Positions 51,198-60,016 of a DNA stretch of 64,000 nt are shown piece by piece. The stretch covers positions 1 to 64,000 of the forward strand of contig JAUNJG010000001.1 of assembly GCA_030533385.1 (NCBI GenBank), read 5' to 3'. How positions within the stretch are numbered: position 1 is the first letter of the stretch; each line of letters opens with the position of its first letter. This DNA comes from Eubacteriales bacterium (lineage in GTDB: Bacteria; Bacillota; Clostridia; Lachnospirales; Lachnospiraceae). Under the pieces are notes generated by a model. The model was not told where the DNA came from and searched no databases. It saw only the letters and a list, made by a program, of their open reading frames with translations. A program made the position numbers and the translations under genes.

Positions 51198-51226
51198 ATT
51201 ATAGACCAACAGGACAAAAAATGCAA
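51198..51226 (-). promoter_or_regulatory. Promoter for amino acid ABC operon
   Basis: Minus strand: -35 TTGCAT (51226-51221), 17-base spacer and perfect -10 TATAAT (51203-51198), 70 bases before the binding-protein start. It overlaps a 9-bp inverted repeat (51211-51241) that may end the yebC transcript or serve as an operator. Confidence 0.65.
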
Positions 51227-51278
51227 GGCAAATTTGTCCTGTCACCAAGGAAACAACCCTGTTTTTTAACAGTGTGTC

Positions 51279-52010
51279 CTATTCTTCTTCCCAGTTATGA
51301 TATACCGCCTGCACGTCGTCATCTTCATCCAGCAAATCAAGGATTCGATTCAGATTCTTGATGTCATCCGGGTCGGAAAGACTGACATAATTATCCGGAA
51401 TCATGGTCACTTCCGCAGATGCCATGACCACTCCCTCCTTCTCAAGCGCCTCCCGCACTTCTCCGAAACTTTCCGGATCCGTGAGAATTTCATAACTGTC
51501 CTCTTCCTCCACAAAGTCTTCTGCCCCGGCGTCCAGAGCCAGCATCATGAACTCATCGGCATCGGTTTCGTACTCTTCCTTCGACACGATAATCTGTCCT
51601 TTTCTCTGAAACATGAAGGACACACAGCCGCTGGTTCCAATATTTCCCTTTCCTTTGGAGAAGGCGGCCCGCACATTGGCGGCCGTACGGTTTTTATTGT
51701 CAGTCAGCGTCTCCACAATCACGGCAATTCCGCTCGGCCCATAACCTTCGTATGTGTTTTGTACGTAGTTTACTGCCTCCGCATCTCCCGCTGCCTTTTT
51801 GATTCCTCTCTCGATGGTATCGTTTGGCATGTTGTTTGCCTTCGCCTTGGCAATGACATCTCTCAGCTTGCTGTTGTTTGCAGGATCTGGTCCGCCCTCC
51901 TTCACCGCAACGGCAATTTCACGGCCAATCACCGTAAAAATCTTTCCCTTTGCCGCATCATTTTTTTCTTTCTTATGTTTAATGTTTGCAAATTTGGAAT
52001 GTCCAGACAT
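51279..52010 (-). CDS. YebC/PmpR family protein
   Basis: 243 residues with the family signature [24 protein letters not shown] at the N-terminus (in parts), [24 protein letters not shown], and an acidic C-terminus. Annotated as transcriptional regulators; recent work on relatives links some to translation of proline-rich stretches. Monocistronic here, with GAGGAG before the ATG. Confidence 0.95.
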   Translation of the reverse strand: MSGHSKFANIKHKKEKNDAAKGKIFTVIGREIAVAVKEGGPDPANNSKLRDVIAKAKANNMPNDTIERGIKKAAGDAEAVNYVQNTYEGYGPSGIAVIVETLTDNKNRTAANVRAAFSKGKGNIGTSGCVSFMFQRKGQIIVSKEEYETDADEFMMLALDAGAEDFVEEEDSYEILTDPESFGEVREALEKEGVVMASAEVTMIPDNYVSLSDPDDIKNLNRILDLLDEDDDVQAVYHNWEEE

Positions 52011-52184
52011 CGTTATCTCCTCTCTTTTTCTTCTGTTCTATCTTGCAAAGCCCGCACCTGCACAAAGATGCCGCCTTATCTGCATGATTTCTATGTTGTT
52101 CCTGCGCCATCCTCGCGCTTCTCCTGACCGCAGCTTTCTCCCTGCGGACATACTTTTTTAGTCTAACACCGATTTTTTTTACCG

Positions 52185-53357
52185 TCAAGAGGTCAGCATC
52201 CCCGAATCACGGATGGCTTCCACCGCTTTTTGAATCTCATCGGGAGGAAGCACCATGGCAAAGCGGACATAGCCCTCGCCCAGGCTGCCAAAGCTGCTGC
52301 CCGGCGTGCAGATGACTCCCGTTTTTTCCATCAGTTCCATGACGAACGCATTGGAATTTTCATAGCCTTCCGGGAGCGGCCCCCAGGCGAACATGGTTCC
52401 CTCGCTGTCCGGCATGTCCCACCCGATAGAGCGCAGTCCTTTACAAAGGGCATCCCGCCGCTCCTGATACATGGCGCATTGCTTTTTAATACCTTCCTCC
52501 TCCATGCGCAAAGCGGCAATGGCCCCTTCCTGCACCGGCAAAAAGATACCATAGTCAATCTGAGAACGGAACCGTTTAAACAAGGCAATGATGTCCGCTC
52601 TTCCCACGACAAAAGACATTCTCGCACCTGTAAAATTGTAAGATTTGGACAGAGAATAAAACTCTACGCCCACCTCTTTTGCCCCCGGAAAAGACAGGAA
52701 AGATTTTCCTTCCTTTCCGTCATAGATGATGTCTGAGTATGCATTGTCATGAATAATCAAAATCTCGTTTTCTTTCGCAAAGGCAATCAGCTCTTCATAA
52801 AAGGAATCCGGCGCCGTCTTGCAGATTGGGTTTGCCGGGTAGGACACTACCATCACCTTCGCCGCCTTTTTTATGTCTTCCGGGATACCCCCAAAATCCG
52901 GCAGGTATTGATTGTTTTCCGTCAGGGGATACAGCCACGTTTTAGCCTGGGCAAGAAAAGCCCCCGTAGAAAAAATCGGATAGCCGGGATTTGGCAGCAA
53001 CACCACGTCCCCCGGATTCACCAGAGGAAGAAAAATGTGCGCCATCCCCTCCTGAGAACCGTAAACCGCCATGATTTCATTTTTTTCTACTCTGGCGTGA
53101 TACCGCCTTTGATATCGATCTGCCACCGCCTCCAACAGCTCGTCCTTCTCCCCCAGAGAATACTTATAATTGCCGGGCAAAAGACAGGCCTTTGACATGG
53201 CCTCCATCACTTCCTTCGGCGTCTCAAAATCCGGGGTTCCCACGGAAAAATTATATATTTTTCGTCCCTGGCGTTCCAATTCCTTCTTTTTTTCATCCAG
53301 AACGTTAAAAATCCCCTCCTCAAAGTTCTTCATTTTATCTGCCGGTTCAAAGTCCAT
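52185..53357 (-). CDS. Class I aminotransferase (DapL/AspC-like)
   Basis: 390-residue PLP enzyme: YNFSVGTPDFETP at the N-terminus, GSQEGMAHIFL, VSYPANPICKTAP, IHDNAYSDIIYDG and the PLP lysine in YSLSKSYNFTGARM (about 240). Similar to LL-diaminopimelate and alanine/aspartate aminotransferases; the substrate is undecided. ATG at 53357 is preferred, with GAGG 9 bases upstream; earlier in-frame ATG and GTG codons lie closer to that site. It overlaps the end of the CBS-domain gene by 11 bases, so the two are co-translated. Confidence 0.88.
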   Translation of the reverse strand: MDFEPADKMKNFEEGIFNVLDEKKKELERQGRKIYNFSVGTPDFETPKEVMEAMSKACLLPGNYKYSLGEKDELLEAVADRYQRRYHARVEKNEIMAVYGSQEGMAHIFLPLVNPGDVVLLPNPGYPIFSTGAFLAQAKTWLYPLTENNQYLPDFGGIPEDIKKAAKVMVVSYPANPICKTAPDSFYEELIAFAKENEILIIHDNAYSDIIYDGKEGKSFLSFPGAKEVGVEFYSLSKSYNFTGARMSFVVGRADIIALFKRFRSQIDYGIFLPVQEGAIAALRMEEEGIKKQCAMYQERRDALCKGLRSIGWDMPDSEGTMFAWGPLPEGYENSNAFVMELMEKTGVICTPGSSFGSLGEGYVRFAMVLPPDEIQKAVEAIRDSGMLTS

Positions 53358-54264
53358 ATGTAACATCCTCACTTTCTTTTTCTATTCGTATCTGGCGAAG
53401 TACCTTGTCCGCCTGCCCCATGGCCGTAAAAACAAAACCTTTGAACGACACGGTGATTTTTTCTCCCGCCTCTGGCAGATGACCAAGCTCATTGACCAAA
53501 AATCCGTTGAGCGTGTCAAACTCATCGGTATCAAAAGTAATGTTTAAGTATTCCTCCAGCTCATCCAGCCGTATCATTCCCGATGCGAAGTATCCCCCGC
53601 CCGGCAGCTTCACAATCTCTTTTTCTTCCACGTCATACTCATCCAGAATATCTCCCACGATGGTTTCCAGAATGTCTTCCATGGCAATCAATCCCACCGT
53701 CTGCCCAAACTCATCTACCACAATGGCCTGGTGAGTCTGGCTCTGGCGCATCTGGGTCAGCAGCTCGTTGATATCCATAGCCTCATGGACATAAACCGGC
53801 TTCCTCATGATTTCGTCCACCAGCGTATTCGGCTCCTTCAGCCAGCATTTCACCGCATCCCTGAAATGTAACATCCCTATGATGTGATCCAAATCTTCCT
53901 CGTACACCGGATAGCGGGAATAATGCTGCTCCACCATGAAATGTATCGCATCCTCCAAAGTTGTCTGGGACTCGATTCCGATGATCTTTCTACGAAATTG
54001 CATCACGTCCTTGGCATCTTTATCTCCGAACTCAAAAATATTGGATATCATTTCTGCCTCATCTGCCAGGATGACTCCTTGTTCGTGACCCTCCTGGGCG
54101 ATATTCATAATTTCTTCCTCGTATTCATTGTCTTCCTCTTCTTTGAAACGGGAAAAATTAATTTTTTTCACATCTCCGGTGAGCCGGTAAAGCACGACGG
54201 CCATCAACGTCGTCGCCGCCGCCATAATTAAAACTGCAAGAACCAATAAAGAGTCTGTGTCCAT
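53347..54264 (-). CDS. CBS-domain/CorC-HlyC family protein with one membrane segment
   Basis: 305 residues. A single N-terminal hydrophobic segment (about 5-27) replaces the multi-span DUF21 domain of CNNM/YhdP-type transporters. A pair of CBS domains (about 85-215, with SRYPVYEEDLDHIIGMLH and VDEFGQTVGLIAMEDILE, in parts) and a C-terminal CorC_HlyC domain follow. Full-length relatives export Mg; this short form probably binds a nucleotide and has another or regulatory role. GGAGG lies 6 bases before the ATG. Confidence 0.88.
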   Translation of the reverse strand: MDTDSLLVLAVLIMAAATTLMAVVLYRLTGDVKKINFSRFKEEEDNEYEEEIMNIAQEGHEQGVILADEAEMISNIFEFGDKDAKDVMQFRRKIIGIESQTTLEDAIHFMVEQHYSRYPVYEEDLDHIIGMLHFRDAVKCWLKEPNTLVDEIMRKPVYVHEAMDINELLTQMRQSQTHQAIVVDEFGQTVGLIAMEDILETIVGDILDEYDVEEKEIVKLPGGGYFASGMIRLDELEEYLNITFDTDEFDTLNGFLVNELGHLPEAGEKITVSFKGFVFTAMGQADKVLRQIRIEKESEDVTYGL

Positions 54265-54293
54265 TTTTTACCTCCAAATACCATAGGCTTTTC

Positions 54294-54638
54294 CTATGTA
54301 ATTAATTCCAGACTGATTTTCAATGCCCGGTTCACCCTCTGTAATGTCTTTTCATCCAGATGGCAAACCTTTTCTTTGAGGCGCTGCTTATCTATGGTGC
54401 GAATCTGTTCCAGCAAAATGACAGAATTTTTACTGATGTCACATTCTGTCGTGGAAAGTTCCACATGGGTCGGAAGCTTCGCCTTGTTCATCCGGCTGGT
54501 AATGGCAGCACAAATCACCGTGGGACTGTGCCTGTTTCCCGCATCATTTTGGATAATCAACACGGGACGTACACCGCCTTGCTCCGAGCCCACCACCGGA
54601 CGTAAATCCGCATAATATATGTCTCCTCTTTTTATCAT
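54294..54638 (-). CDS. MazF/EndoA (PemK-like) endoribonuclease toxin
   Basis: 114 residues: [31 protein letters not shown] is the MazF N-terminal core (in parts), with [11 protein letters not shown] and a C-terminal helix. Family members cleave mRNA at short motifs. No antitoxin gene is visible upstream; only a 20-codon frame (54759 region) intervenes between nnr and this gene. The start at 54638 is preferred, but TTG (54641) or GTG (54650) is possible. Confidence 0.9.
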   Translation of the reverse strand: MIKRGDIYYADLRPVVGSEQGGVRPVLIIQNDAGNRHSPTVICAAITSRMNKAKLPTHVELSTTECDISKNSVILLEQIRTIDKQRLKEKVCHLDEKTLQRVNRALKISLELIT

Positions 54639-54758
54639 CAATCTACTCACTCCATTTTCTGCCTGAAGCCGCGTTCGTTCTCGCCGCCTTGCCTCTGCTT
54701 TATACCATTTCTGTCATATGAAGTATTTCCCAAAAATGTCGTGAGTATTCCCGAAGAC

Positions 54759-56261
54759 TCATCTTACTGCACGGTGCAGATTGTGTACCAGATCATCGGC
54801 CGTCATGCTGTAAGTTCCCAGCGTTTTCACCGCCGCATCGCCCGCCAGGCCATGGCAATAAACGCCGAGCCTCGCCGCCTCCCCTATCGTCAGACCGCCG
54901 CACAGCAGTCCGCAGATGACTCCTGTTAAAACGTCTCCGCTGCCGCCTTTTGCCATGCCGTGATTACCGCTCCTATTAATATATGTAGGAACGCCGCCGT
55001 CAGACACAATCGTCCTCGCATCTTTCAGCACATAAACATGACCGGCATCCGCCGCCGTCTTCGCTGTCTCCAACAGATTTTTCTGTATCCATTCCACAGA
55101 CAGCCCCGTCAGTCGAGACATTTCCATCAAATGAGGGGTCAGTATCATCCCGGCATCATACCGACCGTAAAGCTCCCTGATTTCTTCCGGTCTCTCCTGC
55201 TTCCAGTCCGCCAGCACATTTAGCCCGTCGGCATCTATCACAAGGGGGATGTGCCCTTCTCTCAACACGCTTTCGCACATCCTTCTCGTAAACGTACACC
55301 GTCCTAAACCGGGACCGATGCCAACCACCGATGCCCAGGACAAGGCTTCCGGCAGCAGGCTCAGCGCCTCTTCCTGGGAAGCGTAAGTAGTCAAAATGGC
55401 CTCGGGAATCCTTGTTTGCAAAATCTGTCTGTTCTCCTCGCAGGTAAAAATGCGCACCAGACCCGCACCGCTTCGATATGCTGCCGCCGCGGACAGGTAT
55501 GCCGCTCCCGCCATATTTTTTGCTCCGGCAATCAACAGTGCCTTCCCGTACGTCCCCTTGTTAGACTGCGGGATTCTTCGGGGCAGACGAACCAAATCCT
55601 CCTCCCCGTAGGTGATGCACTCCGGATTCACAGCTCGCACCGCTTCCTGGGGAAAACCGATATCTTTTACCACGACTTTCCCGGCATAGCTCGCTCCCGG
55701 AAACAGTGTCAGACCCACTTTAGAAAGTCCGAAAGTTATCGTAATATCCGCCTGAAAGGCGCAGCCGAGAACCTGCCCGGTGGAAGCGTCCACCCCCGAA
55801 GGCACATCCACGGAAACTTTTATTCCTTCCTTTTGATTCAGGTCTTCTATCACCTTTTTTTGAAGGCCGGATACTTCCCGCTTTAGTCCGACCCCGAAGA
55901 TTCCATCTACCCAGATGTCCGACTCTACGGGAAGCGTCTCACAAAAGCAGACGTCCATATGAGTAAGAATCCTCTTTTGCGTTTGATAGGATTCCGAAGC
56001 TTTCTTCACGCCTCCGATTTCATAGACCGATACCCGCCACCCATCTTCATGAAGAAGCCTCGCCAGAGCCAGTCCGTCTCCGCCATTGTTCCCTCTTTCT
56101 ACGACGACGGTCACCTTTCCGGGATCCGGAAAGCGGGACAATATCTCCTCTTCCATGGCAAGAGCCGCCCTCTCCATCAAGACGATACCCGGTATCCCCA
56201 CGGTGTCTATGCTATATTGATCTATTTTTTGCATCTCATCTCCTGAAGCAAGAAAATACAT
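54759..56261 (-). CDS. nnr: Bifunctional NAD(P)HX epimerase/dehydratase
   Basis: Repairs hydrated NADH/NADPH. 500 residues: an N-terminal YjeF epimerase domain (about 1-210, with DEMQKIDQYSIDTVGIPG and VVERGNNGGDGLALARLL, in parts) and a C-terminal ADP-dependent dehydratase (about 225-500, GPGLGR, NRSGNHGMAKGGSGDVLTG). AGGGGGTG lies 6 bases before the ATG at 56261. In many Firmicutes it neighbours acpS, alr and mazEF; here mazF follows. Confidence 0.95.
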   Translation of the reverse strand: MYFLASGDEMQKIDQYSIDTVGIPGIVLMERAALAMEEEILSRFPDPGKVTVVVERGNNGGDGLALARLLHEDGWRVSVYEIGGVKKASESYQTQKRILTHMDVCFCETLPVESDIWVDGIFGVGLKREVSGLQKKVIEDLNQKEGIKVSVDVPSGVDASTGQVLGCAFQADITITFGLSKVGLTLFPGASYAGKVVVKDIGFPQEAVRAVNPECITYGEEDLVRLPRRIPQSNKGTYGKALLIAGAKNMAGAAYLSAAAAYRSGAGLVRIFTCEENRQILQTRIPEAILTTYASQEEALSLLPEALSWASVVGIGPGLGRCTFTRRMCESVLREGHIPLVIDADGLNVLADWKQERPEEIRELYGRYDAGMILTPHLMEMSRLTGLSVEWIQKNLLETAKTAADAGHVYVLKDARTIVSDGGVPTYINRSGNHGMAKGGSGDVLTGVICGLLCGGLTIGEAARLGVYCHGLAGDAAVKTLGTYSMTADDLVHNLHRAVR

Positions 56262-56320
56262 TGTTTCACCCCCTGTTTTTCCTGACAAAACCACTCTTTT
56301 CCGCCTGCCTGAATAAAAAG

Positions 56321-56350
56321 AAAGATGAAAGACCTCAGTCCTCCATCTTT
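56321..56350 (-). terminator. Terminator after rex
   Basis: 56321-56333 pairs with 56338-56350 in a 13-bp stem with a mismatch and 4-base loop; on the minus strand CTTTTTATTC follows. It lies 12 bases past the rex stop and separates rex from nnr. Confidence 0.75.
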
Positions 56351-56361
56351 TTCGCCTGCTT

Positions 56362-57024
56362 TTATGAATTTATGCTGTGAATCCGATAGGAAAGTGTCAT
56401 AATACTTTCTGACAAATGTACATTTTCTACGAGAACATCCTCCGGCAAGTTCAAATCTATCGGCGCAAAATTCCAGAACGCCTTCACTCCCAGGTCTACC
56501 AGCTCCTTGGCAATCTTGGGTGCCTTGCTCCTCGGCAGGGTGAGGGCGGCAATCACTGCCTTATGTTTTGCCAGGAACTCTCCCAGCGCATCAATGTCAT
56601 ACACCTCCACACCTCTGACGGTCATGCCTATCAGACGAGGATTTACATCAAACAAACCGATGATTTTAAAACCGTTGTTGTCGAACTCCTGATTGTTGGC
56701 GAGAGCCTGACCCAGATTGCCCGCTCCCAGAATGATGATGTTGTTCGTTTTATCAAGCCCGAGTATCCTTCCCATCTCATTGTAAAGGAACTCTACATTA
56801 TATCCGTATCCCTGCTGGCCAAATCCGCCAAAATTATTCAAATCCTGCCTGATTTGTGAAGCCGTTACGTTCATTTTCCGGCTCAGTTCCTTAGAGGAAA
56901 TGCGGACGACATCATTTTTTAACAAATCTCCCAAATATCTGTAATATCGGGGCAGCCTCTTGATGACAGCCGGTGAAATAACTTTTTCATTCACTGGTTT
57001 CATATCCACTTTTTTCTCTCCCAT
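56362..57024 (-). CDS. rex: Redox-sensing transcriptional repressor Rex
   Basis: Senses the NADH/NAD ratio and represses fermentation genes when NADH is low. 220 residues: N-terminal winged helix (SSKELSRKMNVTASQIRQDLNNFGGFGQQGYGY, in parts, about 45-80) and a Rossmann NADH domain (IILGAGNLGQALA near 95). GGGAGG lies 5 bases before the ATG at 57024. A consensus sigma-A promoter precedes it. I did not find a clear Rex operator next to it. Confidence 0.97.
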   Translation of the reverse strand: MGEKKVDMKPVNEKVISPAVIKRLPRYYRYLGDLLKNDVVRISSKELSRKMNVTASQIRQDLNNFGGFGQQGYGYNVEFLYNEMGRILGLDKTNNIIILGAGNLGQALANNQEFDNNGFKIIGLFDVNPRLIGMTVRGVEVYDIDALGEFLAKHKAVIAALTLPRSKAPKIAKELVDLGVKAFWNFAPIDLNLPEDVLVENVHLSESIMTLSYRIHSINS

Positions 57025-57081
57025 ACGAGCCTCCCTTTGACAATTTTTTCTCATTCTCCGTCCTGTTTATAAGACAAATAA

Positions 57082-57110
57082 ATTATACTCACATTTTTTC
57101 TATTTGTCAA
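57082..57110 (-). promoter_or_regulatory. Consensus promoter for rex
   Basis: Minus strand: TTGACA (57110-57105), exactly 17 bases, TATAAT (57087-57082). Both boxes are perfect sigma-A consensus, 58 bases before the start. Confidence 0.8.
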
Positions 57111-57179
57111 ATTGCTTTTTTGTTCTTTTCTTATTTTTTTATTCATGATAAAATAAAAAAGTTGTGCATTGAATCAAAA

Positions 57180-57230
57180 CTGCTGCATTTTTTCTACTTT
57201 GCAGCAGGGCAGATTCGGTTATCTCTGCCC
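57180..57230 (+). promoter_or_regulatory. Tandem hairpins in ABC-F leader
   Basis: Two adjacent perfect 7-bp stems: 57180-57186/57201-57207 and 57207-57213/57224-57230, sharing a base. They lie about 60 bases before the ABC-F start. ABC-F genes are often controlled by leader attenuation, but here no T-run follows the second stem, so a translational or folding role is as likely. Confidence 0.4.
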
Positions 57231-57291
57231 TCGTTAAAAAATATACATCTCATCGACGATCAAAATCGACAATAACATAAGGAGGTCTTCT

Positions 57292-59211
57292 ATGCTTTTA
57301 GCCTGTCAGAAAATATCCAAAGCCTTCGGCGGCGACAGGATTTTAAATGATATCAGTTTTTTAATCAATGAGGGAGAAAAAGCGGCGCTCATCGGCGTCA
57401 ACGGTGCGGGAAAAACCACCCTCTTAAAAATCATCACCGGGGAATATGAGGCGGACGGCGGCGAGGTCGTCTTGCAAAAGGGTGCCTCTCTGGGGTATCT
57501 TTCCCAGGTCATCGACGTGTCGTCCCGCCGCACCATCTATGAAGAAATGCTTGACGCAAAACAAGAAATCATCACCATGGAGCAGACCATCCGAAAGCTG
57601 GAACAGGACATCAGCCGCCTGACGGGAGAGGAGCTGGAATCCGCCATGGAAAAATATTCCCAGCTGACCCAGAAGTTTGAACATGCCAACGGTTATGCCT
57701 GGAAAAGCGAGATTGTCGGCGTCTTAAAGGGTCTCGGCTTTTCCGAGGAAGATTTTGACACTCCGATTTACACCCTCTCCGGCGGACAAAAAACCCGGGT
57801 TGCGCTAAGCCGCATCCTTCTCTTACAGCCTGACCTTATTTTACTTGACGAGCCGACGAACCATCTGGATATGGACTCCATTCACTGGCTGGAAGGCTTT
57901 TTATCCGGCTACCCAGGCTCCGTTCTCATCGTCTCTCATGATCGATATTTTCTTGATAAAGTCGTGACCAAGGTTATCGAAATTGAAAATGGGAACAGCC
58001 AGACCTTTCAGGGAAATTACAGTAGTTATGCCCAAAAAAAGAAGGCGCAAAGGGATGCCCAGATGAAACAATACCTCAACCAGCAACAGGAGATTCAGCA
58101 TCAGGAGGCCGTCATCACCAAGCTTCGCTCCTTCAACAGAGAGAAATCCATTCGGCGGGCGGAAAGTCGGGAAAAGGCGCTGGAAAAAATAGAGCGGGTG
58201 GACAAACCCGTGGTATTGAACAGTAAAATGCGCATTTCCCTGGAACCGGAAGTTCTAAGCGGCAACGACGTTTTAACCATAGAAAATCTAACCAAATCTT
58301 TTGGGGAAAAGCATCTGTTTCGCAATCTGAACCTGTCCATCCGGCGGGGGGAGGTCGTGGGGCTCCTCGGCGCCAACGGCACCGGAAAAACTACCCTTCT
58401 GAAAATTATCAACCGACATCTTCGTCCCGACGGAGGAAAAATCCACTATGGTGCCAAAGTTTCCATCGGATACTATGATCAGGAACAGCATGTTTTAAAT
58501 GAAGAAAACACAATTTTTGATGAGATTTCCGACGCCTATCCCAAACTGACCAACACCAGAATCCGCAACGTCCTGGCCGCCTTTTTGTTTACGGGAGACC
58601 GGGTTTTCCAAAAAGTCGGCACTTTGAGCGGAGGAGAAAAAGGGCGGGTATCTCTGGCAAAGCTCATGCTTTCTAATGCCAACTTCCTGATTCTCGACGA
58701 GCCGACCAATCACCTGGACATCCAGTCCAGAGAGATTTTGGAGGACGCCATCAACGATTACGAAGGCACCGTGTTTTACGTTTCCCATGACCGCTACTTC
58801 ATCAACCGCACCGCCACCCGGATTCTGGACTTATCTCCGGAAGGCATCGTCAATTATAAAGGAAATTATACCTATTATCTGGAACAAAAGGAGGCCGGAA
58901 ACGTGGAGGCCGACAGCGACTCGGTCACCTCCCTCCCGAAAGAGTCCGATGCTCCCGTCCTCTCCTCCAAAGAAGACTGGAAAAAATCCAGAGAGGAAGC
59001 GGCCAGACAGAGAAAAATTGAGAACGAGATCAAAAAACTGGAAAAAGAGATTGCCCGTCTGGAAGAAGAAAATGAACAAATCAAAGAAGAAATGAGCCGT
59101 CCGGACATCGCCACTGACGTGGAACGACTGATGGAGTTATCCACTTCCTACGAAAAAAACGAAGAGCAACTCTTAACTCTCTATGAACATTGGGAGGAGC
59201 TGTCCGAGTAA
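57292..59211 (+). CDS. ABC-F family ribosome-associated ATPase
   Basis: 639 residues: two ABC domains (Walker A GVNGAGKTT near 37 and GANGTGKTT near 360; signatures LSGGQKTRVAL and LSGGEKGRVSL; Walker B LILLDEPTNHLD and FLILDEPTNHLD) joined by a charged linker (about 230-310). A long coiled-coil tail rich in Lys/Glu (about 560-639) follows. No membrane domain. ABC-F proteins act on stalled ribosomes (Uup/YdiF/EttA-type) and some give antibiotic resistance; which type this is cannot be decided by eye. AAGGAGG precedes the ATG. Confidence 0.93.
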   Translation: MLLACQKISKAFGGDRILNDISFLINEGEKAALIGVNGAGKTTLLKIITGEYEADGGEVVLQKGASLGYLSQVIDVSSRRTIYEEMLDAKQEIITMEQTIRKLEQDISRLTGEELESAMEKYSQLTQKFEHANGYAWKSEIVGVLKGLGFSEEDFDTPIYTLSGGQKTRVALSRILLLQPDLILLDEPTNHLDMDSIHWLEGFLSGYPGSVLIVSHDRYFLDKVVTKVIEIENGNSQTFQGNYSSYAQKKKAQRDAQMKQYLNQQQEIQHQEAVITKLRSFNREKSIRRAESREKALEKIERVDKPVVLNSKMRISLEPEVLSGNDVLTIENLTKSFGEKHLFRNLNLSIRRGEVVGLLGANGTGKTTLLKIINRHLRPDGGKIHYGAKVSIGYYDQEQHVLNEENTIFDEISDAYPKLTNTRIRNVLAAFLFTGDRVFQKVGTLSGGEKGRVSLAKLMLSNANFLILDEPTNHLDIQSREILEDAINDYEGTVFYVSHDRYFINRTATRILDLSPEGIVNYKGNYTYYLEQKEAGNVEADSDSVTSLPKESDAPVLSSKEDWKKSREEAARQRKIENEIKKLEKEIARLEEENEQIKEEMSRPDIATDVERLMELSTSYEKNEEQLLTLYEHWEELSE

Positions 59212-59282
59212 ACTCCGCCAGAAGGTTTGTGATGGACGACAGCTTGCAGACGCAACCGCCTGTCCCGGCTGAAAAACTACCA

Positions 59283-59324
59283 AAAGGGCGGCCTGCACTC
59301 ACACATTCGGGCAGGCTGCCCTTT
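59283..59324. terminator. Bidirectional terminator between ABC-F and plsY
   Basis: 59283-59296 pairs with 59311-59324 (14 bp, one G-U). T-rich sequence follows on the plus strand; on the minus strand the stem ends in four T. Serves convergent ABC-F and plsY genes. Confidence 0.7.
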
Positions 59325-59337
59325 CTCATATTTTCTG

Positions 59338-59973
59338 TTATTTTACCTCTACCTTTTGTCCAAGCTTACTCTCCGTTCCCGCCAGAAGTCTCTTGATATT
59401 CGCCCTGTGCCTGTACACCGCAAAGAAAGTATACAGCACCGTGACAGCAAGCAGATCCCATCTTCCCGGATGGAACACAAACATCTCCACAAGAAGTCCA
59501 AGAGAGAGCAGGATGGAGGCCAGCGATACATATCTGGTCAATGCCACGACAGTCACAAAGATGACAAAACAACAAAGACCGATTCGCCAGTCAAAGGCCA
59601 TCATCACCGCCGCCGTGGTCGCAATCCCTTTTCCTCCTCGAAAATTCAGGAAGAACGGATAATCATGTCCCATAACTACGGCAAATCCGATCACCAGCTG
59701 CAACAGCTCAGAATTCAGCTCCGGCACAGAAGGTCCCATCAGATATTTCACCACCAGCACCGGAATAAAACCTTTCAGCGCATCGCCCAGAAAGGTACAA
59801 AGCGCCCGACTTTTTCCAAGCGTTCGCAGCACATTGGTTGTTCCCGCATTGCCGCTGCCATACTGACGGATATCCAGACCGGCAATCTTTCCGATAAAAA
59901 ATCCGCTCTGGATACATCCAAGAAAATATCCGGCCACGATGGCTCCCACAAAATACCACATCAAACTTGTCAT
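59338..59973 (-). CDS. plsY: Glycerol-3-phosphate acyltransferase PlsY
   Basis: Transfers acyl groups from acyl-phosphate to glycerol-3-phosphate, the first step of phospholipid synthesis, at the membrane. 211 residues with about five membrane segments and the motifs GSGNAGTTNVLRTLG, the KG-rich FLGDALKGFIPVL and FRGGKGIATT. GGGGGA lies 7 bases before the ATG at 59973. It follows der by 43 bases, a common Firmicutes order. Confidence 0.96.
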   Translation of the reverse strand: MTSLMWYFVGAIVAGYFLGCIQSGFFIGKIAGLDIRQYGSGNAGTTNVLRTLGKSRALCTFLGDALKGFIPVLVVKYLMGPSVPELNSELLQLVIGFAVVMGHDYPFFLNFRGGKGIATTAAVMMAFDWRIGLCCFVIFVTVVALTRYVSLASILLSLGLLVEMFVFHPGRWDLLAVTVLYTFFAVYRHRANIKRLLAGTESKLGQKVEVK

Positions 59974-60016
59974 AATTTTATCCCCCAAACGATAAACGAT
60001 TTAAACACAAAACCTG

